Source: Haemophilus haemolyticus_L | GTDB lineage: Bacteria > Pseudomonadota > Gammaproteobacteria > Enterobacterales > Pasteurellaceae | Reading direction: 5' to 3' | DNA: 64,000 bases | NCBI RefSeq assembly: GCF_003490595.1 | Contig: NZ_QQGY01000001.1 | Span: 124,001 to 188,000, forward strand | Shown here: positions 43,959 to 51,711 of the stretch, one piece after another | How the letters are laid out: each line of letters opens with the position of its first letter | Numbering within the stretch: position 1 is the first letter of the stretch | The notes under the pieces: generated by a model | Databases searched by the model: none | Seen by the model: the letters and a program-made list of their open reading frames with translations, nothing else | What the model was told of the DNA's origin: nothing | Position numbers and translations under genes: made by a program

Positions 43959-44943
43959 ATACCACGTTTTTATGCTCGATTGCCGTCATTAAATTGAGGT
44001 TTTCTACAACATAGCACTCTTGGCGATAGTAGGCGTTAATATAGTCGCCCGTGTTTTCTTCGTTATAAATAGAGCGGTGACAGCTTGTTTTTTGTGTATA
44101 AATACTTAAATTTTTAAGCGTGGTAACCACGGCGCATTTTTTCGGGAATTGCGGCGGAATAATGCTAGGCATACCGCCAAAATAATTTGATAAATAAAGA
44201 TTATTCATGCCGTTATTTTCAGAATAAAGGTATGCACCTTTAATGTTGGCATTGGCTTTAGAGGCTAATTCAGCCCCTACAAGAAATACAAGATCATTGC
44301 GTTCTTGATATTCTGCTGGCAATTTATTGCGCAATGCAGTCGCTAATTCATCTAAATTTTTGTAGTCGGCTTTTTCAGTAAATAAGACAATTTTGCCCGT
44401 ACTTTTTCCGCCCGTAATGATATTCGCTGGGTTTTGTTCTTTCAGTTGTGCCAGCCAGCCTTTTGTAACATCTGATAAATCTTCGGCTTGTGTGTTTACC
44501 GCTTGGCTTTCACCATGCCAGCCTATTTTCAGCATATCTAAAATAAACTGGTTTTCCGTCAACCGAGTGAAAAGCTCTTCAAAGTTTTCTTGAGTGACTT
44601 CAAGCTCATCAATTAAACGCCAGTTAATTTGCACGCCGCTATCTATCTCGCAAGTTTTGTAAGTTTCGCCATATTCCATAATAGAGCGATTTCGCCCCTC
44701 TTGTTTGCGTCCTGTTGTTGTGCCTTTTAATGCACCTAAGAATTTTTTTCCTTCAACGTTTTTGACCGGGAGCCAGTTAACTTCCCCTAAAAAATCAGAG
44801 CGCGCCTTAAAATCTGTCATTAGACTTTGTAGGGCTTTCTCATTTAGTGTGATAGATAGAACAACGTCAGACTGTTTGCTTGGTTGACCTTGATATTTTG
44901 TCACAAGTTGGCTTGCATATTGCTTTATTTGAGAATCTTTCAT
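43945..44943 (-). CDS. P2 gpN-like major capsid protein, lone structural gene of the satellite
   Basis: 332 residues from MKDSQIKQYASQLVTKYQGQ; AGAGGA before 44943 sets the start, not the in-frame ATG 21 codons earlier. It tracks phage P2 gpN (about 357 aa) from end to end. LMTDFKARSDFLGEVNWLPV matches the gpN SSDFLTRINIVPV region, DVTKGWLAQLKEQNPA matches DVAVGWLQKYRNEAPA, YKNLDELATALRNKLPAEYQ matches YASLDALVMDATN, and KNLSIYTQ plus YVVEN match ENLSIY and YVVED. It is an HK97-fold shell protein. The gene is intact, with its own upstream terminator-insulated promoter region. No portal, scaffold or protease gene accompanies it. Confidence 0.9.
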   Translation of the reverse strand: MKDSQIKQYASQLVTKYQGQPSKQSDVVLSITLNEKALQSLMTDFKARSDFLGEVNWLPVKNVEGKKFLGALKGTTTGRKQEGRNRSIMEYGETYKTCEIDSGVQINWRLIDELEVTQENFEELFTRLTENQFILDMLKIGWHGESQAVNTQAEDLSDVTKGWLAQLKEQNPANIITGGKSTGKIVLFTEKADYKNLDELATALRNKLPAEYQERNDLVFLVGAELASKANANIKGAYLYSENNGMNNLYLSNYFGGMPSIIPPQFPKKCAVVTTLKNLSIYTQKTSCHRSIYNEENTGDYINAYYRQECYVVENLNLMTAIEHKNVVFENE

Positions 44944-45299
44944 TTTGTTATTCCTCTTGAATAAGTAAGTGTGCATATGTACTGAGCAATCTTCATTAAC
45001 GTTCACCTTTGTCTATGTTTGATTGCGGAAAGTATTGTAGGAAAAGAATAAAAAAGAAGTTGGCAAATACCAAAAAAGGGAACGAAATACCAAATAAATT
45101 TGTAACCTATTGATTTTTAAAAGGGTGAAAAGTGAAAAATAGAGAAGTTGGTAAGTGGTTAAAAAATAGACTTGAAATAACTATGGGTAAAAAAAATCTC
45201 CTGTGCTGGGAACATATAGGAGATTTTGTATTAAACCCTTAACCATTCATCAATAAGGATAATAATGAATAACTGCATTATTCTAGGTATAATCTTTGA
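44944..45299. other. 356-bp non-coding region upstream of the capsid gene
   Basis: Holds the capsid promoter region and the terminator of the next gene. Two copies of TTTGGTATTT (minus strand, near 45064-45093) lie about 120-150 bp upstream of the capsid start and could be activator sites. A 36-codon plus-strand frame near 45133 is not convincing. Confidence 0.5.
45189..45227 (-). terminator. strong terminator after the 404-residue gene
   Basis: AAATCTCCT / AGGAGATTT perfect 9-bp stem, with eight Ts on the minus strand. It separates the upstream gene from the capsid operon. Confidence 0.85.
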
Positions 45300-46514
45300 T
45301 TATTTATCTTCTATTTCTTTTAGGCTATTTCGTAAATATTTTCTGATTGTGCTATCACCAATTTTTTCATCTAGAAAATCATTAGGATTTTCCTCAATGA
45401 TGGTTAGAATTTCTTTGCTAATTTCATTAGGGGAGATTCTTTTTTTAGGAGAGGTAAATACCCGTTTTTTATTGTGCATTTTATCAATGACTAATAATAA
45501 GCCTTTAATAATCGTTTGATGACTTGATAACATCTTATCTCTTTCTATTAGGACTGATTTATTTTTATGTTTTATCAGTTCTTTATTCTTTTCTTCTAGT
45601 GCTAGGATTTCTTGATTTTTTGAATCAATTATTGAATATAATAATGCGTTATCATCTTTAAGTTTCCCTATTTCTTGTGTGATTTTTTCTGGTATTTGTG
45701 GCGGTCTTGTGTCTAGAATAGAAAGTAGATTTAGATCTTTTCTGATTTTTTCAATATCATCTTTTGAAATATAGAGGTCCTTAAGCGGTGCTATTTTTAG
45801 CTTATCTAAATAGTTAGGAATGAAAATATTAATTAAAGACGTTTTATAACCATCTTCTGTATCCTCGTTCCCTGTGATCTCATAATGGCTACAAAGTTCT
45901 AACTCAGGTAATAAATGTTCTATAATAACCCGCACTTTTTCTGGAATCATTTCCGGTTTTAATAAGAATCCTAAATTTATTCGCCTTTGAGGGATTTTAA
46001 AGTAACCGCTATAAAAGCAATCTTCCAATATATGAATTTCTTGCTCTTCCCATAGATTTATCTTTTCTTTTTTATTTGTATATAGATTAGTTGAGGTTTT
46101 TTCTGACGGTTTTTTATAGAATAGTTTATTATTTGTTATTCCTGATATGTTATGGAATGTATTTTTCTCACTGTATAATGAAGTATAATCTTCTTTAATA
46201 TAATCCTTTCTATTAAATTGAAATAAACCATCATTCATCTTTTCCATTCTTTTATCAGAGTGAAACAGCGTTGATTTATTTAGTTGATCTCTACTATGTC
46301 TAGCACTGATTTCAGTTTTTTTAAAGGTGCTACTTGCAATTCTTATTTCGTTTTCATCTTTTTTTACCGATAAAAACAAAGAGATTTTTTTATTTTCAAA
46401 AAAATCTAAAATATCAATAATTGAGAGTTTTTTATCGTGTTCTCGTTTGAAGTTAGAAATAAATTGCTCAATAGTGAGAAAGTCTTGTTCCGCTGAATAC
46501 AATCCCATAATCAT
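45300..46514 (-). CDS. unrecognised 404-residue satellite protein
   Basis: Very AT-rich gene. The N-terminal part has no motif I know. The centre contains INLWEEQEIHILEDCFYSGYFKIPQRRINLGFLLKPEMIPEKVRVIIEHLLPELELCSHYEI. The C-terminal third has a coiled coil (KLKDDNALLYSIIDSKNQEILALEEKNKELIKHKNK) followed by a small helical domain ending IGDSTIRKYLRNSLKEIEDK. It lies between its own terminator and the coiled-coil gene upstream, the usual place for satellite cargo such as helper-interference or anti-phage genes. I assign no function. Confidence 0.7.
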   Translation of the reverse strand: MIMGLYSAEQDFLTIEQFISNFKREHDKKLSIIDILDFFENKKISLFLSVKKDENEIRIASSTFKKTEISARHSRDQLNKSTLFHSDKRMEKMNDGLFQFNRKDYIKEDYTSLYSEKNTFHNISGITNNKLFYKKPSEKTSTNLYTNKKEKINLWEEQEIHILEDCFYSGYFKIPQRRINLGFLLKPEMIPEKVRVIIEHLLPELELCSHYEITGNEDTEDGYKTSLINIFIPNYLDKLKIAPLKDLYISKDDIEKIRKDLNLLSILDTRPPQIPEKITQEIGKLKDDNALLYSIIDSKNQEILALEEKNKELIKHKNKSVLIERDKMLSSHQTIIKGLLLVIDKMHNKKRVFTSPKKRISPNEISKEILTIIEENPNDFLDEKIGDSTIRKYLRNSLKEIEDK

Positions 46515-46613
46515 GCCCTCTACTGTGTTTTTATATAGTATAAAGATAGCATATCATAAGTATTCTGAATAGTCTCAAGCCGTCTAAATTCGTCCCAAAT
46601 AGTTCAAAATGGC

Positions 46614-46642
46614 ATAAAAAAAGCCCTGTTTTTAACAGGGCT
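46614..46642 (-). terminator. terminator after the 233-residue gene
   Basis: AGCCCTGTT / AACAGGGCT perfect 9-bp stem with a 3-nt loop, followed on the minus strand by seven Ts. Confidence 0.85.
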
Positions 46643-46647
46643 ACGGC

Positions 46648-47349
46648 TTAGTATTGATTTAGTTTATTGTTCAGTTCTTCTAAATGTTTATTTCTCTGAA
46701 ATGAACTGCAGCTAGGAATCGGGATAGATAGTTTAACTTCTGGCGATATAACGCCTAGATCCTGTACATTTGAACCCGCATTAATACGAGGTCTTAGTAG
46801 TTTTATTAATTCATCAATAAAAATATCGCGAATATTGCTATCCGTTGAATATTTAAAAACATCTGCATATCTTCCGCCTTTATCAAAAATAGTAAGTATT
46901 CGGCTTAATTCTTCTGCTATACCGCCTGAAATAAATTCATTGAGTAACTCATCGCCAATAAGTGAAAAACATTTGCGGGCAGACTCGTTACATATTTTTA
47001 GGTGTTGTTCGTATTCCGTCATCAAAAGAATTTCTAATTGAATTTCGAATTTTTCAACCACTTTTCTAATTGTGTCGATTTTACGGGTGTTTTTACTGAT
47101 TCGTTCTGAAAGTTCATCAAAGCCATCAAAATTAATCTCGCCAGTGTCGCTAACTTGAAGATTGTCTATTTCTTTCTGTGCTTCTTGGTTATCGCTTTCT
47201 AAGGCTTCAATGAGTTTTTTATTGCGCGATATGTTTTCTTTAATTGATAAGGCTTTATCTTGTATTTCGTAGAATACTTGATTGCTAACGTTTAAATTGC
47301 CGATCAGTTGTTCTAATTCGGCTTGCTTATCTTGGTTTTGTAGTTTCAT
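46648..47349 (-). CDS. unrecognised coiled-coil protein of the satellite
   Basis: 233 residues. Residues about 1-110 are predominantly coiled coil (IQDKALSIKENISRNKKLIEALESDNQEAQKEIDNLQ, ISKNTRKIDTIRKVVEKFEIQLEILL). A more globular C-terminus follows (FSLIGDELLNEFISGGIAEELSRILTIFDKGGRYADVF). It starts 1 bp after the AlpA gene stop region and so is in an operon with it. No family is recognised. Length and helical character would also suit a capsid-directing scaffold such as P4 Sid, but I see no sequence proof. Confidence 0.7.
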   Translation of the reverse strand: MKLQNQDKQAELEQLIGNLNVSNQVFYEIQDKALSIKENISRNKKLIEALESDNQEAQKEIDNLQVSDTGEINFDGFDELSERISKNTRKIDTIRKVVEKFEIQLEILLMTEYEQHLKICNESARKCFSLIGDELLNEFISGGIAEELSRILTIFDKGGRYADVFKYSTDSNIRDIFIDELIKLLRPRINAGSNVQDLGVISPEVKLSIPIPSCSSFQRNKHLEELNNKLNQY

Positions 47350-47350
47350 T

Positions 47351-47566
47351 CTACTTCTCCTTTTGGTTACGTTTTTCTATCTGTGCTTGCATCCACGCAT
47401 TTACTTCGCTTTCAAGCCATACGATGTTATTTTTGTTTAGTTGAATGCTTCTGGGAAAATCGCCAGCATTCATTTTTCGATAAATGCTTGATCGTCCTAG
47501 CCCCGTTTTATTTATCACTTCGGGTAATTTTATGAAGCGTTCCGCCTGTGGCATTTTTTCATTCAT
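47351..47566 (-). CDS. AlpA-family transcriptional regulator
   Basis: 71 residues from MNEKMPQAERFIKLPEVINKTGLGRSSIYRKMNAGDFPRSIQL, with AAGGAA upstream; the open frame to 47710 is rejected as non-coding. The AlpA winged helix NKTGLGRSSIYRKMNAGDFPRS is canonical. It faces away from the plus-strand zinc-finger gene, with a repeat-rich region in between, and probably controls the satellite's early operon. Confidence 0.88.
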   Translation of the reverse strand: MNEKMPQAERFIKLPEVINKTGLGRSSIYRKMNAGDFPRSIQLNKNNIVWLESEVNAWMQAQIEKRNQKEK

Positions 47567-48040
47567 AAATATTTTCCTTATAAAAATTGGATTCCTAGGA
47601 ATCTCAATACATCCCATTGGATAGGCAAAAAATAAAAGATTAGTGATAGATTGAATAGAAAGTTTGTTTGTGAAATTAGAATCCACAAAAAGAGAATAAA
47701 AAGTAACCATTTCAACCAGGGCCCACGGAAATTTTCCACGGAAAATTCAACGTCACGGAAAATCCACTTCCTCCCCCGCCGAATTTGCGTTAAAAATTGA
47801 AGAAATTACAGTTAATTTTCAGTCTTTAAAATTGCGTAAAGCCTTGCTATATCTAGCTTTGGATGCTTATTTATTGAATTTTCTTAACTGTAAAAATTAC
47901 ACATTTTTTCAGTGTTTTTCAGTTAAGGAAAAAGTGATATATTAAGAAGTGAAATGTAAATATCTGATTTATAATATTTTTTTAAATTTTCCGTGAGAGA
48001 ATTAATAAGAAAAGTATTTCAGTTAAGGAAGCGTGAAAAA
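47567..48040. promoter_or_regulatory. 474-bp repeat-rich divergent control region
   Basis: Contains three CACGGAAA repeats (47724, 47737, 47754), then four CAGTTAA motifs: 47809 direct, 47884 inverted, and two inside the 14-bp repeat TTTCAGTTAAGGAA at 47917-47930 and 48017-48030. It lies between the minus-strand AlpA gene and the plus-strand Ogr/Delta-like gene. The repeats look like operator sites for satellite regulators. Confidence 0.5.
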
Positions 48041-48286
48041 ATGATTTTTTGTAAAATCTGTGGTTATAAGGCAGTGATTAATAGAAGCAAAAGAGAACAT
48101 AAAGAATATACTAAGCTTTATTGCACCTGTAAAAATAAGGATTGTGCACATAAATTCGTCATACACTTAATCTTTAGTCACACAACAAAGCCTAGCAAAC
48201 TAGAAGAACAGAATTATTTTAAATATATCATCACGAACCTGCCTGACGATAAAAAACAAGAGCTTCGTTCAATGTTAAGTGCGTAA
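48041..48286 (+). CDS. Ogr/Delta-like late transcription activator
   Basis: 81 residues from MIFCKICGYKAVINRSKRE, with AAGGAAG upstream; a GTG 16 codons earlier is less likely. C-X2-C at FCKICG and C-X4-C at CKNKDC form the zinc finger, with the AVINRSKREHKEYTKLYCTCKN core and FVIHL end as in P2 Ogr and P4 Delta. It should activate P2-type late promoters. It is the only plus-strand gene of the element and its end overlaps the integrase end by 12 bp. Confidence 0.85.
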   Translation: MIFCKICGYKAVINRSKREHKEYTKLYCTCKNKDCAHKFVIHLIFSHTTKPSKLEEQNYFKYIITNLPDDKKQELRSMLSA

Positions 48287-49477
48287 CGCCTTTATTTTGC
48301 ATTCCTCCACATAATCCCCCCACGTCTGCATAATCTCTTGTCTAGAACGCCATTTTTTCGATTTATCGTAAGCCGCGCGCACTTTCCCCCGATTTTCGTG
48401 AGATAAACATAACTCAATAGCTTCAGAAGAAAATCGATCTAATTCATGTAAATAAGTGCTTGCTATACTGCGTAAACCGTGAGCAACTAACAACCCCTTA
48501 AATCCCATACGCTTTAAAGCAACATTTGCCGCACCGCTATTCATCGGGCGATTATAAGGTGCAATGCGTGAACAAAACACATATTTACGATTGCCATTAT
48601 AACGGCGCATTTGCTCTAATATATTCAAAGCCTGTCGAGAAAGTGGAACACTATGGGAACGCTTACCGCCTTTCATTCGTTCAGCGGGAATATGTAGAGC
48701 TTTCGCATCCCAATCAATATCTGCCCATTCAATACTAACGGCCTCTGAACTGCGTAAAATGCTTAATAATTGCCATTCGATTAAAAGTGCGGTTGGTTTT
48801 TCTAAATTTGCCCCTTGCATCACTTCAAATAAGCGGGGTAATTCTTCTGGTGCAAGTGTCGGATGATTTTTAGTTTCCACATAAGTAAACTCATCATGAA
48901 TTTTTCTAAACGGATTCTTAACTATTAAATCTTCATCCTCTGCCATTCTGAAAATCTGATTTATTGCAATGTTTATCTTATAAAGCGTATTTGAGTTTTT
49001 AAGCGGCAATAATACGGGTTCAAAGGTTTTATAACTCGCTTGCTCAATAGGTAAGTCTGCTATTTTCGGAAATAAATGCAATTCCACGCGGCGGAAAGCA
49101 TCATTGACTGTTTCGGGTTTAAGTTTTCCCAATTTTAAACGCTTATCACGCCATCTAATCGCCATTTCTGCAAAGGTTATTTTCTTTTCTTCTATATTAG
49201 AAGAGTTTCGATATTCTAGCGGGTCAATGTTACGTAAAATCAGTCCACGATATTCTGTAGCTATTTCCCTGGCGTATGCAAGAGATAAATCAGGAAATGC
49301 ACCAAGACTAATTTTTCTGTGCTTCTTATGCCATTTATAGGCAAAGTACCAAATTTTAGTGCCATTAGGTTTTATTCTTATATAAAGCCCGTTTCCATCA
49401 GATTTAATATATTCTTTGGAAATCGGTTTAAGGTTTTGTAAAGTGGTATTTGTCAGTGGTTTAACAATCTTGCTCAT
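48275..49477 (-). CDS. int: P4-family tyrosine integrase
   Basis: 400 residues. The N-terminal DUF4102 arm-binding domain is visible (YIKSDGNGLYIRIKPNGTKIWYFAYKWHKKHRKISLGAFPDLSLAYAREIA). The catalytic domain has R in LRSSEAVSIEW, K in MKGGKRSHSVPLS, HGLRSIAST (H-X2-R), the H in LSHENRGKVRAAYDKS and its Y nucleophile. It lies 210 bp from the tRNA-Ser att site and catalyses integration and excision. It is complete. Confidence 0.95.
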   Translation of the reverse strand: MSKIVKPLTNTTLQNLKPISKEYIKSDGNGLYIRIKPNGTKIWYFAYKWHKKHRKISLGAFPDLSLAYAREIATEYRGLILRNIDPLEYRNSSNIEEKKITFAEMAIRWRDKRLKLGKLKPETVNDAFRRVELHLFPKIADLPIEQASYKTFEPVLLPLKNSNTLYKINIAINQIFRMAEDEDLIVKNPFRKIHDEFTYVETKNHPTLAPEELPRLFEVMQGANLEKPTALLIEWQLLSILRSSEAVSIEWADIDWDAKALHIPAERMKGGKRSHSVPLSRQALNILEQMRRYNGNRKYVFCSRIAPYNRPMNSGAANVALKRMGFKGLLVAHGLRSIASTYLHELDRFSSEAIELCLSHENRGKVRAAYDKSKKWRSRQEIMQTWGDYVEECKIKALRT

Positions 49478-49510
49478 AAGTCATCATCTCATAAAATAAA
49501 ATGTATGACT

Positions 49511-49570
49511 TTTTAGATCCCTCGAAAAAAGCCCTAAACAGTGAGGGATCTAAACTGGGATCTAAAAAGT
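49511..49570. promoter_or_regulatory. integrase arm-type site candidates, tRNA end
   Basis: Inverted TTTTAGATCCCT (49511-49522), direct GGGATCTAAAC (49545-49555) and GGGATCTAAAA (49558-49568) match the distal-end repeats near 38544. Confidence 0.55.
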
Positions 49571-49686
49571 GCGGTTATAAGCAATCAGAAATAAACAGTA
49601 GTAAATATTTGTGAACGATAACTTATTGAAATATCAATAGTTTGTTATCGAATATGAACGTTGGTGAACGTTAATGAATTGGTTCG

Positions 49687-49776
49687 TGGCGGTGAGAAAG
49701 GGATTCGAACCCTTGATGCAGTTTCCCACATACACGCTTTCCAGGCGTGCTCCTTCAACCACTCGGACATCTCACC
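49687..49776 (-). tRNA. serX: tRNA-Ser (GGA)
   Basis: 90-nt class II tRNA. Acceptor GGTGAGA pairs with TCTCACC, with G discriminator and encoded CCA. The anticodon stem CACGC / GCGTG encloses the loop CTGGAAA (anticodon GGA, reading UCC and UCU). A long variable arm and TTCGAATCC T-loop are present. The last 14 nt are the satellite attachment core and are restored exactly, so the tRNA stays functional. The gene symbol is a guess. Confidence 0.96.
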
Positions 49777-49899
49777 GTAAAAGGTGCGCAAACTATAAAG
49801 ATTTGCTCCAGTTTAGTCAAGTTTTTTGCGCTAGAACATAAAAAACTTTTAAAAGTTTCGCTAGAATAACCGCACTTTATTTATCGTTTGTAGTTTTTT

Positions 49900-51642
49900 A
49901 TGCATATTAAAGCGTTATTTTCTAAAAATGTTTTTTTAGCCGTAAAACCCTTTAGCGCGCTGAAAGATTCCTTTCGTTTTGGTTATTCGAAAAAATCGCT
50001 GATTCGCGACATTATTTCAGGGTTGACCGTGGGGGTGATTGCAATTCCGCTTTCCATGGCTTTAGCTATTGCAAGTGGTGTGCCGCCACAACATGGTCTT
50101 TATACGGCAATTATTGCGGGTATCGTTATCGCGCTGACTGGTGGTTCTCGCTTTAATATATCTGGGCCTACGGCCGCTTTTGTTGTGATTCTTTACCCAG
50201 TTACTCAACAATTTGGACTAAGTGGTCTTTTGATGGCAACGTTGCTTTCGGGGCTCATTTTAGTTTTGATGGCGTTATTTCGTCTAGGGCGTTTAATTGA
50301 ATATATTCCGTTGCCCGTAACCTTAGGTTTTACTTGTGGGATTGGCATTACTATTGGTACTTTGCAGATTAAGGATTTTTTGGGGCTTTCCATAGAAAAA
50401 ATGCCGGCGCATTATCTCGCAAAAATCCAAACAATTTTTACCGCACTTCCTACGATAAATTGGGCGAATGCAGTGGTTGGTGTTGTAACCCTATTAGTCC
50501 TAACTCAATGGCATAAATTGCGTTTGGCTGTGCCAGGACATCTACCTGCCGTGATTATTGGTACAATTTTAGCTCTAGCATTACAGCATTTTGGTTTTGA
50601 GGTGTCGACGATTGGATCTGCATTCCAATATACTTTGCCTGATGGTTCGATTGGTCATGGAATACCTAATGTATTGCCAGATTTTTCTCTGCCGTGGAAT
50701 ATTCCTGATGCGCAAGGTCAATTAATTCATTGGGATTTTAATAGTTTACAAGCGTTGTTACCTGCTGCTTTTTCAATGGCGGTATTGGGCGCAATAGAAT
50801 CACTTCTTTGTGCAGTGATTTTAGATAATATGACAGATACTAAACATCACTCTAATAACGAGTTATTAGCACAAGGCTTGGGGAATATCATTTCTCCGTT
50901 TTTTGGTGGGATTACGGCAACAGCTGCGATTGCTCGTTCTGCGGCTAATGTGAAATCAGGGGCAGTATCGCCAATATCGAGTGTCGTGCACGCAATACTT
51001 GTTTTATTCGCTTTACTTTTGTTTTCACAAGCCCTTTCTTATTTGCCTTTGTCATCTATGGCTGCTTTGTTGTTGGTGGTGGCGTGGAATATGGCAAGTG
51101 TGCACGATATTATTCACCTTACTCGCCGTTCAGGCAAAAATGAAATGGCGGTGTTGCTGACTTGTCTTATTTTGACTGTATTGTTTGATATGGTGATTGC
51201 GATTAGTGTGGGTGTGTTGCTTGCAAGTCTCTTGTTTATTCGGACGATTGCTGAGATGACAAAAGCAATTGAACACAATGCGCCTGAAGATTTGGATGAT
51301 GTTTTGGTTTACCGAATTAGCGGTCCGCTTTTCTTTGCTGCAGCGGATAAATTGTTTGCGGATTTGCATGATAGAACGGTTCATACCGATCATGAAATCA
51401 GACATATTGTGCTGCAATGTGATGCAGTGACAGTGCTTGATGCTGGTGGAATTCATGCGCTTACTCGATTTGTTCAACATATGTTGCCGCATCAACAACT
51501 TTACTTGTGCAATATGCAATTCCAGCCGTTGAGAATGTTAGTTAAATCTAATTCTTCGCCAGATATTCAAAAAATTAATTTTGCGGCAGATTTAAACGAA
51601 ACTTTCCATAAAATTCGTGACTTTGAAAAAACTACCCAATAA
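49900..51642 (+). CDS. SulP-family anion transporter with STAS domain
   Basis: 580 residues. The membrane part has about 12-14 segments, starting with the signature DIISGLTVGVIAIPLSMALAIASGVPPQHGLYTAIIAG and GGSRFNISGPTAAFVV. The C-terminal STAS domain contains VYRISGPLFFAAADKLF and VTVLDAGGIHALTRFV. SulP proteins move sulfate, bicarbonate or dicarboxylates; YchM/DauA-like members carry C4-dicarboxylates. The substrate is unknown. It is intact and next to the satellite's tRNA. Confidence 0.9.
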   Translation: MHIKALFSKNVFLAVKPFSALKDSFRFGYSKKSLIRDIISGLTVGVIAIPLSMALAIASGVPPQHGLYTAIIAGIVIALTGGSRFNISGPTAAFVVILYPVTQQFGLSGLLMATLLSGLILVLMALFRLGRLIEYIPLPVTLGFTCGIGITIGTLQIKDFLGLSIEKMPAHYLAKIQTIFTALPTINWANAVVGVVTLLVLTQWHKLRLAVPGHLPAVIIGTILALALQHFGFEVSTIGSAFQYTLPDGSIGHGIPNVLPDFSLPWNIPDAQGQLIHWDFNSLQALLPAAFSMAVLGAIESLLCAVILDNMTDTKHHSNNELLAQGLGNIISPFFGGITATAAIARSAANVKSGAVSPISSVVHAILVLFALLLFSQALSYLPLSSMAALLLVVAWNMASVHDIIHLTRRSGKNEMAVLLTCLILTVLFDMVIAISVGVLLASLLFIRTIAEMTKAIEHNAPEDLDDVLVYRISGPLFFAAADKLFADLHDRTVHTDHEIRHIVLQCDAVTVLDAGGIHALTRFVQHMLPHQQLYLCNMQFQPLRMLVKSNSSPDIQKINFAADLNETFHKIRDFEKTTQ

Positions 51643-51650
51643 TGAAAACT

Positions 51651-51680
51651 AAAGCGTGCTAGAATAGTGCGCTTTTTTAT
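51651..51680 (+). terminator. weak terminator after the SulP gene
   Basis: AAAGCG / GCGCTTT imperfect stem with a 10-12-nt loop and a T run. Confidence 0.5.
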
Positions 51681-51711
51681 TACATCGTTCTAAATCTATC
51701 AAGGAATAATT

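Larger units (their letters stand above)
38464..49700. mobile_element. P4/PICI-like phage satellite integrated in tRNA-Ser(GGA)
   Basis: The element is bounded by the 14-bp direct repeat TGGCGGTGAGAAAG, giving an 11,223-bp repeat-to-repeat distance. It carries an integrase beside the tRNA, two Ogr/Delta-like zinc fingers, two AlpA regulators, a P4-type immunity leader, a DUF927 ATPase with downstream iterons, a lone P2-type major capsid gene and a toxin-antitoxin pair. There is no portal, terminase, protease, tail or lysis gene. This gene set fits a phage satellite and not a complete or randomly decayed prophage. The size fits PICI/P4 elements (about 10-13 kb). Confidence 0.85.

Noticed and set aside
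45133..45243. Short plus-strand frame upstream of the capsid gene
   Set aside because: It has only about 36 codons with a GTG start and runs through a strong minus-strand terminator hairpin. It cannot be supported.
45265..45519. 84-codon plus-strand frame overlapping the 404-residue gene
   Set aside because: It is antisense to a long open frame that has a good terminator; its hydrophobic composition is that expected from an AT-rich shadow.
38464..49700. Ordinary decayed HP1-like prophage
   Set aside because: Regulatory, replication, immunity and integration modules are intact and of satellite type. Decay would be expected to leave fragments of portal, terminase or tail genes, and none are seen.
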